Of a stretch of 64,000 bases of DNA, positions 59,900-64,000 are shown piece by piece. Made by a program: the position numbers and the translations under genes. Each line of letters starts with the position of its first letter. Within the stretch, counting starts at the first letter, position 1. The notes below the pieces were generated by a model, which was given only the letters and a program-made list of their open reading frames with translations, was not told where the DNA came from and ran no database searches. The stretch comes from CAYWRO01 sp964460345 (GTDB taxonomy: Bacteria > Planctomycetota > Phycisphaerae > Phycisphaerales > UBA1924), in NCBI GenBank assembly GCA_964460345.1, contig CAYWRO010000008.1, positions 1 to 64,000 on the forward strand. Reading direction: 5' to 3'.

Positions 59900-61660
59900 C
59901 TACCGGATTCGGATCGCCCGCATTGCCAGGAACATCGGGATCTCCCGCCGGATGCGATTCTCTTCCTGCGCTCGCGGCCCCGAAACACTCGCGCGCGGGC
60001 TCGTCCACTCTTCGAGCGCTTCGATGGCCAGTCCGGCGCGTGAGAGCGCTGCGATGTAGTCCTGCAGCGGCCGGTGAAACGTCCAGGTCTTCACATCCGG
60101 CGCAGCGCCCGGGTGCATCTGCACCGCCTGGCGCATCGGTGACATGTAAGCGTCGATCCGCCGATACTGCGTGCGAGTCTTTGAATCCCAGCCCCACGAT
60201 GAGTTGCGGATGATTCGGAACGAGGGGTGCGAGATCACGAAGACGAACGCGCCGTCCGGCTTGAGCGATCCGGCAACCCCTTCGAAGACGGGACCGAGCG
60301 GACCGATGTTCGTCAGCGCCATCACGCTCACCGCCCGATCAAACAAGCCCAGCTCCAGCGCCGTGAGCTGACGGGCGTCGCCCACATGGAACTCGGTCGT
60401 GCCCGCCGCGCCGGCATCAGTCTCCTGTTCGGCCTCATTTGCTGTCTGCACGCTGCGCGCCCGCGCCGTCTCGATGAGCGACTCGGAAGCGTCCACGCCG
60501 ACTACATGCGCTCCAAACTTCGCCAGACGCCGCGCCGCGATCCCCTGTCCGCATGCCAGGTCGAGTACGCGCATCGCCGGCTCCAGCCGAAGCAGACGCT
60601 CAACGCCCGGCAGGATGATGCGCTCATACAGGTCGCTCCCGCGCTCATCGAGCAACTGGTCGTACCAGGAGGCGACCTGCTCCCACGATGTATCACGAGG
60701 GGATGTCGGCGCGGCCGTTGACGCGGCGGCTTCCGATCCCGTCGTGCGTTGAGGCCCAGGCTCCGCCTCGTGATCATCGACGGATGTCGCGTGCTCATAG
60801 GCGGGCGTTGTGTGCGTCCCCTCCTCCGGCCCCGCGGCCACTTCCTGCGCCGGGGGCGTGGCCCCGACTGCTCGCCAGAACTCCGGAAGCGGCGCGCGAA
60901 ATCGCATTGCCCGCCGCGTCTTCGGGTGATCCAGCCCGACCTCCCACACGTGCAGCGCGAGTCGTCCGATCGGATCGCTCGCGGCACCGTGAACGCGGTC
61001 TCCCGCCACAGGGTGCCCCGCCGCGGCGAGGCGCGCCCGGATCTCCTCCTCATTGTGCGTCCGGGCCCGCACCTGCGCCAGCGTCAGCCCCGCGCCTGTC
61101 TCAATCACCCGAAACTGGATGACCGAGCCGGCTCGCATGCCCGTGCGTGAAGGGTCCGTGTCCGCCTGAATGCCCCCCGTGGATCCGGGCTTGCCCAACT
61201 CCCCCTCCAGTAGTGCCAGGTGCGTCCGCTGCATGCCGGACCGAAGCTCCTTAAGCCTCTCGAGCGCCGTTTTCGATCGCACCAGCACCGCAATCCCCGA
61301 CCCCTCTCGCGAAGGGGCGAAGGCAAGCCGAGGCCGAAATCGCGCGAGTGGTCCTGAACGCACCCCCACCTCGCCCGCCGCGTCGATCAGCGTGGCTCCG
61401 CCGCGGCCGGAGGGGTCGGACGGCGTCATCCCCGTCGGCTTCATCAATAGAAGAAGGTCCCGGTCGGCGTGTATCACCTGAACAGGGGGAGGGGGCGGCC
61501 GCTTCGGACCGGTTGGCCGGCGGGCCGGGTATGGCCCCCCTTGTTCTGGGGTGTACGGGCGGCGAGGGCCCGAGTCTCGGCGCGGCGGACCGCCGCGAGG
61601 AAAGCCGCCGCTCGGGCCGCCACGGGCATCGGGCCGTCTTGGGGGTCGTCGCTCAGCCAT
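59900..61660 (-). CDS. Degenerate pseudouridine synthase domain fused to SAM methyltransferase
   Basis: 586 residues. An arginine/glycine/proline-rich N-terminus (about 1-58) leads into an RluA-like domain (about 60-275), where M-K-P-T-G near 73 matches N-K-P-A-G. The catalytic H-R-L-D-x-x-T-S-G is replaced by R-P-R-L-A-F-A-P-S-R-E-G-S-G near 109-122, so the nucleophilic Asp is gone. A linker (about 290-340) joins a class I methyltransferase with V-L-D-L-A-C-G-Q-G near 360, V-D-A-S-E and a full core. The domain may bind RNA and guide methylation. The start overlaps coaB by eight bases (ATGGCTGA), so translation is coupled. Confidence 0.85.
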   Translation of the reverse strand: MAERRPPRRPDARGGPSGGFPRGGPPRRDSGPRRPYTPEQGGPYPARRPTGPKRPPPPPVQVIHADRDLLLLMKPTGMTPSDPSGRGGATLIDAAGEVGVRSGPLARFRPRLAFAPSREGSGIAVLVRSKTALERLKELRSGMQRTHLALLEGELGKPGSTGGIQADTDPSRTGMRAGSVIQFRVIETGAGLTLAQVRARTHNEEEIRARLAAAGHPVAGDRVHGAASDPIGRLALHVWEVGLDHPKTRRAMRFRAPLPEFWRAVGATPPAQEVAAGPEEGTHTTPAYEHATSVDDHEAEPGPQRTTGSEAAASTAAPTSPRDTSWEQVASWYDQLLDERGSDLYERIILPGVERLLRLEPAMRVLDLACGQGIAARRLAKFGAHVVGVDASESLIETARARSVQTANEAEQETDAGAAGTTEFHVGDARQLTALELGLFDRAVSVMALTNIGPLGPVFEGVAGSLKPDGAFVFVISHPSFRIIRNSSWGWDSKTRTQYRRIDAYMSPMRQAVQMHPGAAPDVKTWTFHRPLQDYIAALSRAGLAIEALEEWTSPRASVSGPRAQEENRIRREIPMFLAMRAIRIR

Positions 61661-62360
61661 GGGCTGTCGCCCCGGCAGTTCCGGCGTGGACGCACGCGAT
61701 GGCATCAAGGAGCCAGCCGGCGAACTGGGTTTTCAGGATCTGCCCGTCTGTTTTCAGCTCCTGCCCGTCGCGGCAGACCAGCGTCGCCCGGATCTGGTCC
61801 GACTCCATCGTCTCCAGCGGGTTGGCCACGATGGCATCCACGTTCTTGCGGGCAAGCTTGGCGCGGGCGGAGGCCATCAGTTCCGCCTCCGGCTCGAGGG
61901 CAAAGGCGACAATCGTCTGGCCCGGCGAGCGCCGCTGGGCACATCCGGCCACCAGGTCGGGCGTGGGGTCCAGTTCGAGGACCATTTTCTCCCCCGTCCG
62001 GCGGAGCTTCTGGCCGTCGGCTCCCGGCACGCGCCGGGGGCGGTAATCGGCCACCGCCGCGGCCATTACAAGGATGTCGCACTCCGGCAGGTGCTGGTGC
62101 AGGAGGGCCTCCAGGTCGCCCGTGGTCTGGAACCTGTGCAGGCGGATCGCCGTATCGGCGGTTGTCAGGGGCGTCGGCCCGAGAAGTAGTGTCACGCGCC
62201 AGTTTCGTTTGGCGGCGGCTTCGGCGAGGGCGATCCCCAGGCGTCCGGTGGAGCGGTTTCCGATGTAACGGACCGCATCGATCGGCTCGTGGGTCGGTCC
62301 GGCGGTGATGAGGAGTCGAGGCAATTGCGTCGTGGGGGGATTTGGTGGGGAGGTGTGCAC
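61653..62360 (-). CDS. coaB: Phosphopantothenoylcysteine synthetase (CoaB), stand-alone
   Basis: About 235 residues. It joins 4'-phosphopantothenate and cysteine in coenzyme A synthesis. Motifs are L-L-I-T-A-G-P-T-H-E-P-I-D-A-V-R-Y-I-G-N-R-S-T-G near residue 16, M-A-A-A-V-A-D-Y-R-P near 100, F-A-L-E-P-E near 158 and K-L-A-R-K-N-V-D-A-I-V-A-N near 170. The decarboxylase (CoaC) domain usually fused in bacteria is absent. A GTG at 62,358-62,360 is preferred; a longer frame to 62,621 would overlap the divergent ATPase gene and adds low-complexity sequence. Confidence 0.88.
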   Translation of the reverse strand: MHTSPPNPPTTQLPRLLITAGPTHEPIDAVRYIGNRSTGRLGIALAEAAAKRNWRVTLLLGPTPLTTADTAIRLHRFQTTGDLEALLHQHLPECDILVMAAAVADYRPRRVPGADGQKLRRTGEKMVLELDPTPDLVAGCAQRRSPGQTIVAFALEPEAELMASARAKLARKNVDAIVANPLETMESDQIRATLVCRDGQELKTDGQILKTQFAGWLLDAIACVHAGTAGATAHG

Positions 62361-62608
62361 GGCTGCCCTGACGTTTTGGGAGGGATGCCCCGCCGAGTGC
62401 GACGCGGCTTCCACAGGGTAGGTTGGGCGCAAGCGCCGGGGCAGTGGGGGCGGTTGGGGAGGCGGTCGCCGCGCCCGGGTCAACGGGGCCGTGCGTGAGA
62501 TGGGGCGGGAGGTGGTCAGTCGGCGGCGACGATCCGCGTTGGGTTCGCTAGGATCGGGGATTGACGCCTTCTGGGCATGGTTCGCGAAGCTGAACAGACG
62601 AAAGAAGC

Positions 62609-64000
62609 ATGGCACGTTCACGCAAGAAACTCGGCGACATTCTGGTGGGTTGGGGCGTCCTGACCTCGGCGCAGCTTGAGAAGGCGATGAACAACGCCAC
62701 GAGCGAGGGCAAGCGCCTCGGAGATGCGATCATCGAGGCGGGTTTCGCCAAGGAAGACCAGGTCGCCAAGGCGCTGGCGAACCAGTTTGGCATGGAGTAT
62801 GTCGACCTGTCGGCGGACGGGATCGCCGACAAGATCGACACCAAGCTCGTGCCCGAGGATCTGATCAAGAAGCACTTGATCCTCCCGATGTCGCGAACGA
62901 ACGGGCGGCTGTCGCTGATCGTTCACGATCCGATGGACCTGGAACTGCAGGACATGCTGCGGTTCCGGCTCAACGTCGAACTGGACGCGAAGCTCTCGTC
63001 GCGCTCCGCCATCCGCGGGTTCATCGACACCAAGCTCGGCCGGCCGAAGATGGTCGCCGAGGGTGAATCGCTCATCACCGAGTCGATCGACCGCACGATT
63101 GACCGCTCCGTTGACCGCTCGGTTGACAAGTCGATCGACATCAGCGGCGAAGAGGCCCCGATTGTGCGCCTGGCGACGAGAATCCTCGTCGAGGCGTGCA
63201 AGATGCGGGCCAGCGACATTCACATCGAACCGATGGCCGACCGTGTGCGCTTGCGGTACCGGATCGACGGCGTCTGCATCGAGCGTGACAATCTGCCCAA
63301 GCGCATGCAGAACTCCCTGCTCAGCCGCATCAAGCTGATGTCGGGGATGAACATCGCCGAGAAGCGTGCGCCGCAGGACGGCCGCATCAAAATTCCGGTC
63401 GACGATGTGCAGATCGACTTCCGTGTGTCAGCCTGTCCGGCCTACCACGGCGAGAGCATCGTCCTTCGTATTCTGCGTCCTGAGTCGGTGCGCATCGGCC
63501 TGGTCAACATCGGCTTCGAGGAGGACAACCTCGAAGTCTTCAACCGCATCATCCGCCGCCCCAACGGCATCTTCCTGGTCACCGGGCCGACCGGTTCCGG
63601 TAAGACGACCACGCTCTACTCGGCGCTGGACGTCCTTAACAGGCCTGACAAGAAGATCATCACGGCCGAGGACCCGATCGAGTACAACTTTGACGGCATC
63701 AACCAGTGCCAGGTCAACGAGAAGATCGGTCTTGGCTTCCCCGCGATTCTCCGCACGATGCTGCGCCAGGCGCCCAACATCATCCTCGTCGGTGAAATCC
63801 GCGACCGCGAGGTGGGCGAAATCGCCATTCAGGCGGCGCTCACCGGCCACCTGGTCTTCTCCACGCTCCACACCAACGACGCCCCCGGCGCGATCACCCG
63901 TCTGATCGACATGGGCATCAAGCCGTTCCTTGTCGCATCGTCGATTCAGGCCATCATGGCCCAGCGGCTCATCCGCGTGCTCTGCAAGGAGTGCAAGGCG
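62609..64000 (+). CDS. PilB/GspE-type assembly ATPase, 3' end outside window
   Basis: The first 464 residues are present; the gene continues past the edge. It powers type IV pilus or type II secretion assembly. A short N-terminal GSPII_E-like domain (K-L-G-D-I-L-V-G-W-G-V-L-T from residue 7) and a linker of repeated I-D-R-S words are followed by the ATPase core: A-S-D-I-H-I-E-P near 206, the Walker A G-P-T-G-S-G-K-T-T near 327, E-D-P-I-E-Y (Asp box), I-L-V-G-E-I-R-D (Walker B) and S-T-L-H-T-N-D. A C-K-E-C pair at the end starts the zinc motif. It is divergent from coaB with a 248-base gap. Confidence 0.95.
   Translation, partial: MARSRKKLGDILVGWGVLTSAQLEKAMNNATSEGKRLGDAIIEAGFAKEDQVAKALANQFGMEYVDLSADGIADKIDTKLVPEDLIKKHLILPMSRTNGRLSLIVHDPMDLELQDMLRFRLNVELDAKLSSRSAIRGFIDTKLGRPKMVAEGESLITESIDRTIDRSVDRSVDKSIDISGEEAPIVRLATRILVEACKMRASDIHIEPMADRVRLRYRIDGVCIERDNLPKRMQNSLLSRIKLMSGMNIAEKRAPQDGRIKIPVDDVQIDFRVSACPAYHGESIVLRILRPESVRIGLVNIGFEEDNLEVFNRIIRRPNGIFLVTGPTGSGKTTTLYSALDVLNRPDKKIITAEDPIEYNFDGINQCQVNEKIGLGFPAILRTMLRQAPNIILVGEIRDREVGEIAIQAALTGHLVFSTLHTNDAPGAITRLIDMGIKPFLVASSIQAIMAQRLIRVLCKECKA
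63083..63142 (+). repeat. 12-bp repeats in ATPase linker
   Basis: Five 12-base units, each encoding S/T-I/V-D-R/K or a variant (S-I-D-R, T-I-D-R, S-V-D-R, S-V-D-K, S-I-D-I), form the flexible linker between the N-terminal domain and the ATPase core of the PilB/GspE-like gene. The codons vary between units, so the protein sequence is kept rather than the DNA. Confidence 0.85.

Noticed and set aside
1..64000. tRNA or rRNA genes
   Set aside because: No cloverleaf with a GTTCRANNC T-loop and CCA-end was found in any intergenic region, and no rRNA-like stretch was seen. A covariance search would be decisive.

Overview
The window is a GC-rich (by eye about 65-70% G+C) chromosomal segment of a planctomycete, most likely Phycisphaerae or a close relative. 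The evidence is three exported proteins ending in the paired D-V-F-D-L-L-x-Y-L-D-x-W-F segments of the GC-type dockerin-like anchor, two proteins with PEP-CTERM-like tails, several small membrane proteins with C-P-x-C-G-Y-D-L-R-G zinc ribbons, TAT-exported Gfo/Idh/MocA and sugar-isomerase-like proteins, and a futalosine-pathway gene (mqnD). No rRNA, tRNA, CRISPR array or insertion sequence was found.

Layout. 1-2,490 is almost gene-free and packed with repeats. 2,488-7,681 is accessory: a DUF2971 gene, small membrane proteins and an overlapping two-gene unit with a PD-(D/E)xK nuclease-like protein, studded with REP-like palindromes. 8,207-14,955 carries a large exported dockerin-type protein, an RluA-like pseudouridine synthase interrupted by an in-frame palindrome, rpsR and a beta-ureidopropionase-like hydrolase. 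15,097-21,525 is a minus-strand operon of exported carbohydrate-related enzymes ending at an intrinsic terminator. 21,696-28,584 has exported hydrolases, a sulfatase-modifying-factor-like lipoprotein divergent from apbE, and a methyltransferase-like exported protein. 28,632-40,504 has kynU, a parDE module flanked by REP-like copies, nadE, membrane proteins, a Fur homologue without the usual metal ligands, rnhA and a RhuM-family gene. 40,526-51,924 contains a coenzyme-B12 acyl-CoA mutase as two separated genes (catalytic subunit; B12-binding domain fused to a MeaB-type GTPase), a PQQ-dehydrogenase-like exported protein, rpsD, a SurA/PpiD-like chaperone and a MATE transporter. 52,216-64,000 has purF, mqnD, a five-haem cytochrome, a protein joining a degenerate pseudouridine synthase domain to a methyltransferase, coaB, and the start of a PilB/GspE ATPase that runs off the window.

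The most unusual signal is not a gene. Four unrelated intergenic sites (1,950-2,207; 27,285-27,470; 38,520-38,813; 55,628-55,837) each hold a strictly 21-bp-periodic array of about 9-14 degenerate units with a largely self-complementary core. The core differs between sites (GGGCCC, ATCGAT, GATCCATC alternating with GCGC, GCGCGTCAA) but the 21-bp spacing, two turns of B-DNA, is kept. A 42-bp (6 x 7 bp) tandem repeat lies near the first array. I do not recognise this family; its function is open.
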